Positions 14,560 through 28,453 of a DNA stretch of 64,000 nt are shown here, one piece after another. A program made the translations under genes and the position numbers. Within the stretch, counting starts at the first letter, position 1. Each line of letters opens with the position of its first letter. The notes beneath the pieces are model-generated. The model searched no databases. It was not told the origin of the DNA and saw only the letters and a list, made by a program, of their open reading frames with translations. Origin of the DNA: Ceratodon purpureus (lineage: Eukaryota; Streptophyta; Bryopsida; Pseudoditrichales; Ditrichaceae); NCBI GenBank assembly GCA_014871385.1, contig CM026433.1:10915433-10979432 (forward strand). The letters are read 5' to 3'.

Positions 14560-17500
14560 GGATCACAGTTCCAACGTGTCTAGTCAGAATAGTGAAAGTA
14601 TATTTATGTTCCAAAAAATAATAGTTACTCTCTAAAGGATTCAACACTTATCTAAATGCGTAAAATTACAAAGATTTGTTTTAAAACATAACTTGGCAGA
14701 GAATTGTAATTTTGATGTATATCTTGAAGTTGTATATTATAAATTCCAGCCATATACTTGGATCTACCATTGCCATAGATCTAAATTTGTTGAAATAGAA
14801 AAAATTCCTCTAAAATTCAAACTATGGAAAATGACGTAAAATATAATAACAACAATGGACAAAGTGTGAAATATGGTAGTAAAGCATCAAATGCCGTGAT
14901 TAATCATATTTTGGTCTTTTGGCACAACCGATTTTGAAGGTTTAGAACCATGATAATGAAGACTAAGTTAATTACTTGTATTTCATATTTTAGAAATAGA
15001 AGACATGTATAGCATATTGAAGATGATACTTGAATGGACGTAAGATAGATTACAATGTAAATCCATATTTTGAATTTTCCATTTTTCATAAAGTATTGAC
15101 ATAGACATTCAAACAATATCAATGCTTCTTCTTCAATTCAAAATGTATAAAGAAGAAATATGAAAGAAATATTTAATTTATATGTAATAAAGAAGTTCAT
15201 TTGGAATACTTAATAGTAGGATGTAAGGACTTTGACTCCTTACATGGTGAATATTTTACTAAAATAAGGTTTAAATTTTAAATTTTGAAAGCTATCTAAT
15301 ATATCAAAGCTCAATAGCATGTTCGTCATTATACCACAAATATTTATTTATTTAAAAAAATCAAGGTTCATCTTTTTAAAAAAACTCATGATTTTTAGTT
15401 CTCATATTTTTTATATTTCAAACTATTTTTGGTCAAACCTACCATGGTGCTACAATGTATCTTTAAAGGTTATCATATTAGCTACTTATATGAAAATTTT
15501 TAGATGAAGTAGAATAGTGTAGCATAGTTACTTAAATTCTTAAGAAATACAATTATTGTTTTAAACACCATAATAATTTAGTATTATTCCTTTTGTATGA
15601 AAAGTATAATCCCATATAGTTCTCAAAATTTCTTATATCATTAAAAAAAATCAAAAAATTATATTCAAAATTGCCATAAAGAGAACTTACATACGTTCTT
15701 AAAATCCCTTTTTAGAACAATGTCCTTTAAAGTATAAGGTTTGTCAATCCAGTAGGAAAGAGTACATATAGGAATCTGTTTAAAGCTTTAAAGGGAAGAT
15801 GAAGCTTCTAGAGAGAACCAGTTCCATAATGGATATCATTGACTTCCAAGCACCTCTAATTTTGCAATAATATCTAGGGATATATACCACCTTTCATCAT
15901 TAACTTATTTTTACAAGAAAACCATAAATTATATATTATACTATAAAATTTGAAGTTAATATATTTTGATGATTAAATATCAATGACTATTATATCTTCT
16001 AATTCCATTAGAAGATGAATACATTTTTTCAAAATTTAAAATGAGTCTAAAAAATATTAATTTTATCATAAAAATTAATTGAAATCATTATGATAAAGCT
16101 TTTGATCTACTACTATGATAATATATACTATGTATGTCTACATGATAACATGCAAAACAATCTTCCAATAGATAATAACTTCATGATGTGAACTTCATAA
16201 ATCATGTCTCAACATCATGATACTTCATGCCATCTTTTTTGCATGAATTATTTCAAATCTATGGATTACTTTTGTATTAATCTTCAATAATTGGAGAATA
16301 AATAAATTTTGTTTCTTAAATTTGTTTTGGCAAAGTTGTGAGAAATGTCTTCAAAATATTAGTGTTTATTGTCAACATTAATGGTATTTTAGAAAATATT
16401 AAAGAAAATTTTGTGCTTGTTATTAAACTTAAAAAAAAAAAAAAAAAAAATCCCTTAAAATAATGGATTAGAGAATAAAAACTGATATAATCATAAATCA
16501 TTTTCTATTGGATGAATTGAAAATGGTTTATATTGAAAAACTTTGAGAATTCAATGATGATAAAATCAAATAGCTTATAGATAGTTTAAAAAAGGGCTAA
16601 TAGTCGATTTTACAAAGAATTATACCCAGTGTTCTTTAACATAAGAGATCTACTTTTGTGTCATATAATTTTAAACATAAATGTTTGAAGTAGACCTTAA
16701 TTTGATGAGTTATAAATACTTCAAATTTAAAAGGATGAAATTTTTAGATTCTTATAGACTTAGCTTGCATCACTTGCAAAAGCAACAAGTCCAACTTTGC
16801 ATTAAACATATCCAGGTGCCACTCTTTCATAACACCCTTGACTCTTAGCATTTCTTAGATTCTTTTAAAGAATTGCTAAGTTAACTCCCGTGACCACTCA
16901 AGAGACAACTTTTGGGTTGGAGTGAGGGACATCTTAGCTTTCGCAAAGTGAGTCTCGCACTCACTTAGTTCTAGAATCCCTCCCCGGTTTCACCTTGATT
17001 AGCCGCCACACTTATGGCGGCTTTTAATCCACTCTAGCCCCAAGGCCAAGGTCCACCACTGAACTTCACACTTGGAGCCATTTCAACCAATGCAAGCCTA
17101 ACACTTAGCTAAGTCACAAGTAACTTAGCTGACATCTCTTTGAAGCTTGGTTCACCACTCCCGGCCGCCACTACTTGGATGCGGCGTGTGTGTTACGTTT
17201 GGACCATCACACCCTCCCCCCACTAAAGAAAGGGTGACGTCGTTTTCACGCGTCTACTCATAGTCCTTCTCGATAGCTACTTCTCTTTACAGATTTTTTT
17301 TTGAATTTTTTTGAATTTTTTTTGGCTTTAAAGTGCTTTATACTCACTTTATCTGTAATATGTCTCACATTTAGGCATTACTTTGTTCTCACCATGTCTA
17401 ATGCCTTGCTATGATTTTTAGGGCGAGATTCTTGACATTCCCCATTATGTTTTGCGCATTAGCCATGCAATTGAAGTGCATGTGTCTTACAATTAGTCAG

Positions 17501-19600
17501 TAATTATATGTTGAGAATAACTATCTTGCATCTACTTATTTAATAACTTTCTCCACTCCCCAAAATTTCACATAATATAGCGCTAATTTCGTAAGGTGGT
17601 GGTTTAAATTTCCTTGCTAATGCTTTGGTTGTTTGGTGTGCCTTAATCACTTTGGTCTATTATGGCGACCTCGTTAAGCTATTTTTTTAGTTAACAGAAA
17701 TCTATCGGTCTACTGATTGAAATACAACAAACAATTATTCTAAATTTTCATTAATTACTTCCCACCACCCTTTTCACCACCATCGATTTCAGAAAATTGC
17801 TTGGTTTATCTCCATACAGTCCGGTTGACTTCACTATGTGCTGCACTTGTTTGTGATGAGAGGAATTTGTTTCGAACTGCCGTTTCAGGGTTACTTGTAT
17901 TTTGCTTTAATTACTTTTATTTGACTTTACCATTCCACTAGAGAAGGGACTTTTGACTTGTTCCAAATCACTTGAAGCAAGTTTCAATCACCAACACTAT
18001 TCTTCCAACCCCATGACTTGCTCAAAATCACTAGAAGCAAGTTGCAGTTACCAGCATTATTCCTCCAACTCCATGACTTGCTCAAAATTCCCCTCATTTC
18101 AAAAAGTCAATGATTAAAAAATTATGTTCATCTATTGGCTACCATGATATCAGATGAAAGCTTAAATATATCCAAATGTAAACCTTTTCAAACATATAAC
18201 TTTTTCTACCATTTGAAAAGTTGTTTATAATTTGTTGAACATATTTAAATATTCTAGTTACGATTATTAAACAGAACTATGTCCCCAAAATTGCCAACTA
18301 CCTCGGATTAATGAATTACTTAGCTGGTTGCAGGGGTCCAGCTGTGCACGGGGGTCCAAATGTGCGCAGAAGTCCAGTTGTGAGTAGGGGTCTTCTATGC
18401 GCTGAAGAGGATTTGTCCCATAATGTTTGAGAATGCAGAGGAGGTGAGAAAATATTAAGAGTGGAAGTTGTGGGCGAAGAAATGTAAAAGGGTGTGGGGT
18501 TGGCATGCTGAATCACCAACCTACATCAATTCTTCAACTCATAGTGGTTCACTAATTGATTTTGCTTGGTTTCATAAGTGCCACGTGGCACCTCCACATG
18601 ATATATAGCATATACAGACATAACTATGATATGTAGTGGCTTAAACGGGTTACTTCAATCCATTGGCACGTGTGTTAATAATGCACTTACATTTTTATTA
18701 TAATCGATTGTAAAGTTTTACGTTAAAAAAATTATACATTAGTTTTGGATTCAATTTTTTTTACATTTATATTATAAAAACCCTAACTGTCATTCTGTCC
18801 ATCAATTACTCTACAATTCTATAAGACCATTTTTGTGCAATTTTAATTTATATGTCTTTTTATAAACATGTAACAATTTTTATCACTTTTAGGATTTTCT
18901 CTTTTTTGTTTGAAACTCTTAAGAAATTTTCTATATGTATTTTAAAACAATCTACAATTTATATGTTTATGTATATTTTCACACAATGCATGTCTTAAGT
19001 TCTCGGATGGTTTCTATTTAAAATTCTTCAATTTCCTTTAAAAATTATTAAATGATTTTGCCATCCATACTTTTCTAAATTCAAACTTAAACCTAAAACA
19101 AATATAATAAATGTAAAAATACTCTAGTACACTATATGTAAATTTTATATGATCATGTACATAATTTTTACAATTTTTTTTTTTTTTTTTCTTCTTGATT
19201 TATACTATGTAAAAGTACATGTTTGTTTGTTATTTTGTTATACACAAATTCCATATAAGACTGTACATGAAACTCAATTCATGTGTCTTTTCAAAACACA
19301 ATCTTTTTATAGTATATGAAGGGCTTTTAGGTAGAATATGAAGAGCTTTTAAGTAGTTTGTGAAGGACTTTTAAGGTGACATTCAAAATTCAATAGTTGT
19401 GTTATATGTATTTTTAATACAATCTATGATATTAAAGTTTGTGTGTATCTTCATAAAATGCGTTTATGTTTTCTTGAGCTTAGTGGCTACTTTAAGTGTG
19501 GGCCCCTTTCGTTTGAAGTACCAAATTGCACCATTCAATTTAAAACGGTTATTCTACAATGATGTTATTTGTTAATATTCCATAATTTTCCGTCTACCTA
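14560..19600. other. AT-rich spacer, no gene seen
   Basis: Mostly AT-rich DNA with homopolymer runs, such as an A tract near 16432-16450 and a T tract near 19172-19190. 16760-17280 is less AT-rich and ends in a C-rich then purine-rich segment near 17205-17235, which could be a decayed retrotransposon end, but I cannot define boundaries. No convincing coding exon was found on either strand. Confidence 0.5.
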
Positions 19601-20857
19601 GCACCATTACACCACATAATCCCCTATTCCTTTTAAAACCCCCACACCACCCCAAAACCCCCACACCACCCCAAAACCGTCATTCCTCCCAACAATATCA
19701 CGAATGGAAAAACCGCTACTTCATCCTAAACCGTTATAGCATACTTCTTAGATTTAAGGTAGTCAGATCTACACATTCCATAGACATTGACGGTTTGAGG
19801 GCGCAGTAACGGAGTTTCGAACGCCGTCCTGAATGCAAGATTCGCGGCACTGCTGCACCGGCACCGGCAGCGGCCAACACTTGGCCGCTCTTCCAGCTCT
19901 CTGCGAACTCATCTCACAGATCCTACACCAACACTCACACCCACCTTCTCTACGCAATTTTCCGTTTGGAAATCCGTCCAGAAACGACACCGCTACGCAA
20001 TCGCCACTCAGCACCCACATACACACCTTCCAACCAACCCCCAAATTCAGTCTCATCGGAGCCTCGTCATCGTGGGCTCTGCTCCTCCTCGCTACATGCA
20101 CGCCAACTCCATCGTCCCAACGCAATTTTCCGTTTCGGAATCCGTCCAGAGACGCCATCGCCATTCAATTGCGAGCCTGGGTGAGGTCTTCAAGGCTTGA
20201 AGTTGGAGCTTCGAAGAGAGCCCTCGCTGTGCGCTTCGGGTTTGTTGGGTGAGTTCATTTTCCTGCATGTCTTGGCCAGATCAGTCGCCGTGTCCAGTTT
20301 CTGTTGTTCCAGTGGGTTTTATCGAGGTTGGGTTTATGAGTTGGGGTTTTTTGTGAAGTTTTTGGAGTTTGGGTTTGCTGGTGGTGTGTGGATGAGTTCG
20401 TGTGCATGGATTTTGGGGTACGAGTCTCGTTGGTTTTGCTGGGCTGACGTTATTTTTGTTGAATTTTGTGTTTGGGTGAATTGGGGTTTTGAGTTTCTTG
20501 GTTTTGGTTTTTTGGAGTTTTGTGATTTGGTTCGTGTTGAGCGGTTTTGTTGCTGTTGTGAGGGGTTTAGTTGTAATTGAGGTTAATTTTGCTGCGATCA
20601 TTTCTGATTCAGTTGCAGTGAGTTTTTTTGTGAATTGGGGAGCTGTTTGTGACACTGCTGTACGGATTGGCGTGTAGTGTCTTCGATCGTTGTGTGTTTG
20701 ATGGGAGTGTTTTGGATTCTGTGCTTCATCAGGCTTGGGTTTTGATGTTGGAGAAGCACTGTGTCTTACTTACTAGATGATGGCAAGGGCAATGCTTATG
20801 AAGTCCATGTGAGCGCCAGGTATTGAAGAGCGTCTGGATTCTGCATAGTGAAGAGAA
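19601..20857 (+). promoter_or_regulatory. Promoter and leader of the EHD gene, with probable 5'UTR intron
   Basis: The segment from about 19800 to 20250 is GC-richer than its surroundings and looks like a transcribed leader. A good donor lies at TTTGTTGG/GTGAGT (about 20249) and an acceptor at TTCATCAG/GC (about 20731). Between them is a G/T-rich tract with no splice-disrupting features. This would give a 5'UTR intron of about 480 bp ahead of the EHD start at 20858. The overlapping frames here (19769-20164 minus, 19833-20252 plus, 20281-20655 minus) have no motifs. The leader boundaries are inferred. Confidence 0.5.
19635..19678. repeat. 19-bp C-rich tandem repeat
   Basis: Two perfect copies of AAAACCCCCACACCACCCC plus the first six bases of a third lie upstream of the EHD leader. 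They form a pyrimidine/purine strand-biased tract in the putative promoter. Confidence 0.8.
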
Positions 20858-23800
20858 ATGGATATACTCTCGACGAATAGATCTAATGCGAGGCATGACG
20901 AGCAACTGTACAGGCAGTGGTTCGATTATGCCGATGCAGGTTTGTCTGTCATTCTTCCCTTTCATCTTTTCTTAGGCATGTTATTACGCTATTGGCATCG
21001 AGGAGAGATATAATTTACTGATCGAGTTTGATTGGAATTTTTTAGTAAACCCTTTTTAATTAATGATAACTACAGCACATGTTATCACTGTTATGTGCAA
21101 CTTAGGAGTTGTCTAAGCTTCTAGTTCAAATCTCATTCTTAGGACTTATAAATTGAGGTGGACAGAACCTCAGCTTTCAAGTTTGTTGGCATGTGACCAA
21201 CGTGTGCCAATTTTGGAAATAACGAGGTTATACTGTGTATCCATTTGTAAATTTCATCCTTGGTTTGCAGATAACGATGGACGTCTCACTGGCGATGACA
21301 CTGTCAAGTTCTTCTCCCTGTCTCAGTTGCCTAGGGCAGATTTGAAGCAGGTGATTTTGTCCACATTAAACAATGAAACTGATAAACCTCATGCCATCCT
21401 GAACATTGCTCATAAGAGTAGATTCGTGCAGCCAGACGCTGCTTCGACTTGCAATTATATAATATTGTTAGTGAAGTTTATTCCTATGTATCTGCTAGCT
21501 CTTAGCTGTTGAGCCTTTAGGATGCCTCATATCTGGGTTAATGCAGTCATGTTGCAATTTGATCAGTTGAGTAAATCTTCTACTTGTGTTTGATATGATG
21601 TTTGAGCCAGGTGTGGGCGATTGCTGATGTTAAGCGACAGGGGTTTCTTGGCTTCAAGGAGTTCGTCTCTGCGATGCAGGTTAGGCTGTCATTCCGAACG
21701 GTTCTTAAGTTGGTTTGCTAGATAAGAAGTAGCAAAAAGCTTATATTTGTGGTTGGGGTTTGCAGGTTATTTCACTGGCCCAGTCTGGAAAGGATCTCAG
21801 TCCTAATATGCTCAGGAATGCTGGTAATTTCATCTCACAACATAATTTTTACCCGGATCGGGTCAAGTGCGTATGAACATCGTATAAGGTCCAAGAAGCG
21901 TTGGAAATCGATTTTTAGCAATTGGTCAACAAATAGTTCAGTGATGCTGTTACAAATTATTCGTTTCATCATCCTTCTCCAGAGGTGTGCCTTTATATAA
22001 TGACTGGCGGTCGAGAGATTTCAACATATTTGACTTGCAATATACTTTCTGTATAGATCTGGACAGCATTAGCGCACCCACTATGGTTGGGTTGGAGGAA
22101 CTAATTGAGGTGCGTTTTGTTTATCCTTTTATTGTGATTCATCTTTCTCTGTGGTTGCGGTATGAGTAGAGTACTAGATTACCAATACGTTCAGATAATA
22201 GATTACTATCTTGTGGATGATTTGGTGAAATCTAGATTTGAAGGATGATGTACGCAAACAGGTGTAGCTGGGTTTTCACTGAATGTTCATCTTCACTGCC
22301 TTTAACAGAAGAGACAGCAACGCACATCCCCATCTTCGAATGGCTCATTCCGTAGTAATGGTTTGTTGCTTACCTATTCCTTATCGCAAACTTTGACTGG
22401 ATAGGCTAGAGTGTTGCCATTCAACACGCACCTAATAGCAGGCTGCTCTGGAAACTATTGACTTCGATTTCGCTACTAAATTTGTGATGCATACACAGGA
22501 CCATCCCCCCAGAAGTCGCAAACATCACAATGGTTTAACCAGAAGGCTCCACGAAAGGTCAGGAGCTCTGATTGTCGAGTATAATTGTAACTGAATGCAG
22601 TTGAAAGTGGGGTTACGTTATTTAATTCATAAATTCACTGTTTCTTTGATACACTTGTGATAATTGTGTGCGTGGCTCACATGGTAGATGCGTACTGTGT
22701 ACGCTTTTTGTCACAAAAAGAAAGCAAGTTGTTAGTCTATCTGTGGCGGTAGGAAGTAGGGTTTGGGCTTGATCTAGTGATCTTGCCTACAAATTGGAAG
22801 AATTGTAGGTTCAAGCACATGTGCTAGTTGTTTAGGCTTATATTGGAGTTTGGTGTTGACTGGCAGTCACTTTCATCGATATCGGTTACCTCGATCATCG
22901 ATGGCTTGAAGAAACTTTACATCGAGAAACTGAAGCCCTTGGAAGTTACATACCGTTTCGACGACTTCGTCTCTCCTTCACTGGTATTATTCATATGCTG
23001 TCTTTCCAGATGCTCCTCCAAGTACTGTTGAAAATTTATACAACTGGAGAATGCTGGATGTGAACCAGCTGATTGATTTTGTAATTGCACGCTTTATGCA
23101 GACAGAGAGTGATTTCGATGCAAGGCCCCAGGTGATGCTTCTTGGCCAATACTCGACAGGCAAAACAACTTTTATTAAGCATCTGCTACGAACTAGCTAT
23201 CCAGGGGCACACATTGGACCCGAGCCCACAACTGATCGATTTGTCGTAGTCATGGTGGGTGCGACTTTATATAGGAAATTACAGAAAGATATGTTTTTGG
23301 GATTCATTTCAGTTTTTGGTGACCAAACTATTATTTATTCCCTACACAGTTATGTACATGAAGATAATAGCACCATGTGTTTCCCCTGTATCAAATATAT
23401 GAATGTACTACATCAGCTAATTGCGGTCATTCAACGACTTCATCCGAGCTACTGTACAATGTCTGCGCTAGTCTTTTTCTCCATTTGATGAAAATCTAGT
23501 GTAACTTATACCAGGAGGTAATGGATTAAGCTGGACTGTACATAACAATCTTATTTATGATCTTGTTATCTTTCAGGGAGGATCAGATGAGCGAAACGTG
23601 CCTGGTAACACAATTGCAGTGCAGGCAGACATGCCTTTCAGTGGTCTCACCAGATTTGGTCAAGCGTTCCTATCAAAGTTCGAGTGTTCTCAAATGCCAC
23701 ATCCTGTATGATCTCCTTAGCATTTGAATGATTCATAGATTTAGGTGGTTTAAGATGAATATATCACAATATGGAAAAACACCCGGTTTGTTGTTGCCCT

Positions 23801-25719
23801 TCAGTTTGTTGTGGCTGGTTCTGCGTTAACCTTTGTCTGTAGAATTAGATAAATATGAGCTAACATTTGGCTAGTATTGGCAACTAGTGCTGCTGAATGA
23901 AGGCCATGGAAGTTTTTTCTTGCCTTTCGTTGACATTTGAGTGGTCGTTTAATGACTTGACACAGAATCATTACTACTTTGTTCTTCTGTGACAGTTGTT
24001 GGACCACCTTACGTTCGTGGATACACCAGGAGTGCTTTCTGGAGAGAAGCAGCGGACTCAAAGAAGTTACGACTTCACGGGTGTCACAGAATGGTTTGCA
24101 TCCAAGTGTGACCTCATTTTGCTGCTTTTTGACCCTCACAAGCTGGACATCAGCGATGAGTTTAAAAGGGTTATTATGTCTCTGCGTGGACACGATGACA
24201 AAATACGCATTGTTTTGAACAAGGCAGACCAAGTTGACACCCAACAGGTTTGAATTACATCCGTTCCTGAACGTGCGACATGTCTTAAAGATGCAGCGAG
24301 TTTCGTAACTAGAGTCCAATGACTTATATTGGGGGGTGAAAGTCATCTATTCGTGTATGACCGTCACTACCATAACCAGTTTGTGTTCATTTGAAGGTCT
24401 CTTTTCCACCGACGAGATAGTGATGTACCTGTTTCTGCTATCAAATTCCTCTAGGATATTCATTGGTTACTTTCCAGTTGACTAACCTAACTGAGTGACC
24501 TTGCAGCTGATGAGGGTGTACGGTGCGCTTATGTGGTCCTTGGGCAAGGTGCTAAACACTCCTGAAGTTATGCGAGTTTACATTGGGTGCGTCTACCGAA
24601 AGCCTACACTGATGAATTTTTAATTATTATATAGATTGTGTTTGCTGGTGGTACTAGAAGGATACAAGAATTATTTGAATGTCAATGGGTTGTCTGCATT
24701 AAGTTGGGGTCTGCTGGTGAATACAGTTAGTTGGTGCTGCTTATTTTGCTTGCTGGACTGACGTATGAAGCTGCGCTTTGTATAAAAATGAAGTTTCCAC
24801 ATAGGGATGAAACTAAACGTCTAGAAATTCCTTCTTATAGTAGAATCAATATTTCCAGCAAGTTTCGAATTTTTGGAATCATTGCTGACGGTTTTACTGC
24901 ACTGGTGGACTTTGAAGGTCATTCAATGATCGACCAATTGACGAGGAAAAAATAGGGCCGAGTGGGAAGGACTTGTTTGAAAGAGAACAAGAGGATTTGC
25001 TAGCTGACTTGAAGGACATTCCAAGGAAAGCTTGTGATCGCAAAGTATGCCTGGACATCCTGTTGCTTTGTTTGTGCTGTGCATGTCATCTATTTTGCTA
25101 AAACTGGAGACATTGTTACTCCACAACATACTGTTCGGGATAATTGCTCTTTGAGGATATATACTAGCTGCTCACTTAATTGATTTGCCTGTAATTCAGA
25201 TCAATGAGTTCGTGAAAAGGGCACGACAAGCCAAGATTCATGCTTATATTATTGGTCAACTGAAGAAGGATATGCCAGCCATGATGGGCAAGAATAAAGC
25301 TCAAAAGAAGTTGACTGATAACTTGGAAGATGAATTTGCGAAGGTGAGGTCCAAGAGAATCCTTGTCTGAGCTAGTTTGAATGCCCCTCTGATATTATTG
25401 CATCGATTTGATATTCCAGTAAGAGTCGGAGGTAGGAACGGATATGACAGTGATATATTTTAATTCATATATCTGTTTATTGGTGCCATCTCCTACGTTC
25501 GTTTCTGACGAGCAACTGTCGATTGAACAGGTTCAAAGGGAATTCCACTTGCCACCTGGTGATTTTCCAAGGGTGGACCATTACAGAGAAAGACTTGCTG
25601 GATACAACTTCGATAAGTTTGAGAAATTGAAGCCCAAGATGGTGCAAGCAGTTGATGATATGCTAGGTTATGATATCCCACAGTTGCTCCAGAGATTCCG
25701 TAACCCATATGACAATTAG
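20858..25719 (+). CDS. EHD: EH-domain-containing GTPase (EHD), 15 coding exons
   Basis: Dynamin-like membrane-remodelling ATPase/GTPase of endocytic recycling. Exons: 20858-20939, 21271-21350, 21611-21679, 21766-21823, 22057-22109, 22309-22360, 22499-22557, 22867-22983, 23102-23254, 23577-23705, 23996-24247, 24507-24586, 24918-25044, 25200-25343, 25531-25719, all GT-AG and in one frame for 547 aa, close to the Arabidopsis EHD length. An N-terminal EH domain carries a canonical EF-hand loop DADNDGRLTGDD (residues about 26-37), the plant arrangement; animal EHDs have the EH domain at the C-terminus. The G domain shows GQYSTGKT (205-212), DTPG (293-296) and NKAD (359-362). The helical C-terminal half ends NPYDN. 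Residues 115-150 are a polar linker. No disabling change was seen. Confidence 0.97.
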
Positions 25720-27898
25720 ATCATCTGATGAGCCGAGTTCAGTATTTATCAATACACTCCTGGTTCGAGGACATAGACAGTGACTTAATAATTGTGTTAG
25801 CTTTATCTTGATTTAGGTGTTTTAATGTATTTCTGACTTGCAAAATTTTTAGTGGATGTGGAGGAGCTCAACATGCTGGTTGGCCACTCTTTCTTTGTGT
25901 TCTCTAACACGGTTAGGAATTTTATTCCAGATGGGGACGTTTGTCCCATTGTATACAGAGAATACTAATAACCATTTCATTATTGACAGATTTAAGGAAA
26001 ACTGTATCACATAATACTTTACACATGAGTTATGCAGGGGAGAAAATATTGGGTTTTAGGTATTTTTTGGTGGTTCTACTTTGCATCATGATGTATCCAA
26101 ATTCGTTGAACTGCAATACTATTGACCTCCTCTCCAAACTTTACACTTTTCAATGTTTTGCAAGGAGGGGACTGCTTTCTGCACAACATCCACCGCCCTG
26201 CCACACCACAAAACCTTTCATCTGCAGAACCTTTCCTTCATGGAAATGAAAACTAGAAGCGAACTTCTGGCGTTCTGTCATTCACTCCTTTTTCTAGTAC
26301 GGTACAACAGCTCTTGCTATGACTACGTGTCCAACAGTCATTCCTGAACAGTTTGCAACTATGACATCGCCCATGTTAAATATTCAATCCAATAACTTTC
26401 AGCATGAATATTCAAACTCATTCAGAGCCACTGACTCAAGGTGAAGGTCCACCAAAGTTTGAAACAGTACGGATATTTCACTTCCAGAACGCAGTACCAT
26501 CAGCAACATAAAAAAAAAACCCTTCAACCTGCCACATGTCACCCTACCCAGCCGCGCTCTATCTTCACCATGTGCAAAATCTCCACGTCTCTGCCACATG
26601 GGGTAAAAACACATCTACAGTACAACTGAACCAGACCCTTCTTATAAACTCCAAGCAACAGTCAAGCCACATCAAACTCAGTTGCAACTAAGTTATTATA
26701 TTTCCTTGTACAGTCATGGTGGCCAGAAACTGTGCTGTATATACAAAATCACTATATCACAGAGATATCTCTCCCTTGGACGCCAATCAATGGTCATCTC
26801 TGCAACACAGCCACTTGCATGTTTCTTACTGATTGCATTTCCTCCGCCTGGGACCAGCCCACTTGTTGTAAAATCTGCGGAAGTAACTTAACTTCCCAAC
26901 TTTTCTGCTGTCACCATACCAATGTTTACTTTACTACCATGACTCACCTTCATGTCGACCCAGCTGAATTATTTAAACTCATGTAACTGTATTTTAGTTG
27001 ACAAAACTAGACAATGTTCCACCTGTGCATGACTGAGTGATCGATCTTCGACTGATCAGTACAAGAAATGAGAACCATTCAAGCCGGAAGAGGATGGCCC
27101 GCAAAGTAGAGGTTTCCTTATGATCCTCTCCTCACCACCAAAGATCTCCATTGCAATTGCTGTGTCGACGTTTGTCTAGAGACCAGATTCTCGCCAGCCT
27201 CCGAGCTCCGTGCCACTCTCACCCGCATCTTCTTACCACCTCTGCATGCGCCGTCTCTCCGACACTTTAATATCAGTCTAGCAACCAGACGTTATCTAGA
27301 CGTCAAGACCAGCCTCTTAGTTGGAGACAGTTTGAAGGCATTTCGAGAGCGAAAATCTTGTTACAGTGGTGATCAGTTCGATTGTTTGTTCTTAAACTAG
27401 ACAAGCCGGCGTCCATCTGTTTCAGGATCACCTTTGCGGCCCAGTTCGTCAGTCTGACGGGGTTTGTTGGGAGAATGAGTTTTTAGTGGAAGAGATCGAT
27501 ACACTTCAAGCGTTCGGCGAGGTATGCGCTGCACTTAGAGTGCGACGTTCTCTTGTTCCTTTGGCCAGCCACTGCATATGGTATTCGCAGAATAGAGAAT
27601 GCTGCAAATTCCTGTACATATTGTTGTCTGCGATATTTTTGGCGATCTTCTGAGGTTCATTTATTTGTTGTATAGCTTCGACTACTTCTCCTTGTAGCAC
27701 TTGTTCCGTGATAGGTACTTTGAGAGGTTCACTATCTCTAGCTCTATCCATCCTTAGCCTGACAGAGCATCGTTAGAATTTTACTAGCAGTAGAGACTCC
27801 GCTGACGGATCAAGCTCCTTGAGTGTCTGTGAAAGATACTATCTTGCCTGTTTCTTCTATTTTGTACATTTACATCAGAGGGAGGAAGTCCAACAGAG
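25720..27898. other. EHD 3' region and upstream region of the 27899 gene
   Basis: The first several hundred bases are probably EHD 3'UTR and downstream spacer. 27100-27898 is less AT-rich and likely contains the promoter and leader of the single-exon gene at 27899. An 81-codon frame on the minus strand at 27506-27751 has a plausible amphipathic composition but no motif and no independent support. Confidence 0.45.
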
Positions 27899-28453
27899 AT
27901 GGCGCGGCCGGCTGCGTACTACGAGCGACCCACTCGAGGACCGTCGCCATGGATACCTGCGACGATTCTCGGCATAATTCTGCTCGTGGCCACTACTCCT
28001 TACAGAATGGCGCCCGACGTGGCCATGGCCTATCATCCAGCTGCTCGGAGGCCAGCAAACTACTTCCCTTCGGCCCTGATCTGGATACCTGTGATTTTCT
28101 TTCTTCTGATCCAGTTCTTTGGAGGTAGCTACAGGCCATACAGAACTGATCGCCTCGGCATGCCACCTTCGTATGGCGGTGGTGTAGCAGGCGTATATGG
28201 TGATGCAGGCGTGTATCCTGGTGGTCCATATGATGTTAACAACATTCGGTACAACGGCGGCCCGTATGCTGATAGGGGCGTGATGGGGTCGTTCATGGAC
28301 TTCGGAGGCCACTGGCTGCTCATCTTCCTGGGCATTTGGGTTTTCTCCTTGGTCGGAGTTGGCTCAGCGCCTGTGAATACTGCTACTTCGAGGTGGGGAT
28401 TTCCATGGTCATTATTCGCGCCTCAGCCGCAGATTGTGATGCCAATCTTGTAA
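27899..28453 (+). CDS. Unrecognised three-segment membrane protein (184 aa)
   Basis: Single open frame with a good start context (GAGATGGCG). I do not recognise the family. Visible features are three hydrophobic segments: residues about 18-36 (IPATILGIILLVATTPY), about 60-75 (ALIWIPVIFFLLIQFF) and about 139-155 (WLLIFLGIWVFSLVGVG). Between the second and third lies a Gly/Tyr/Pro-rich loop of about 60 residues with GGG, GGP and YGG motifs. The N-terminus has Pro/Arg/Tyr-rich polar sequence. Codon use and GC content are like those of the known genes here and well above the spacer, which supports a real gene. It could be a small plant-specific membrane protein. No function is assigned. Confidence 0.7.
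   Translation: MARPAAYYERPTRGPSPWIPATILGIILLVATTPYRMAPDVAMAYHPAARRPANYFPSALIWIPVIFFLLIQFFGGSYRPYRTDRLGMPPSYGGGVAGVYGDAGVYPGGPYDVNNIRYNGGPYADRGVMGSFMDFGGHWLLIFLGIWVFSLVGVGSAPVNTATSRWGFPWSLFAPQPQIVMPIL

Noticed and set aside
16432-16450. A tract as a retroposon poly(A) tail
   Set aside because: No upstream LINE- or SINE-like body and no flanking duplication could be seen.
17160-17280. C-rich then purine-rich segment as a gypsy polypurine tract and LTR edge
   Set aside because: No matching second LTR or pol sequence nearby, so boundaries cannot be supported.
19769-20655. Overlapping 119-139 codon frames on both strands upstream of EHD
   Set aside because: No motif, conflicting strands, and the position fits a transcribed leader and its intron.
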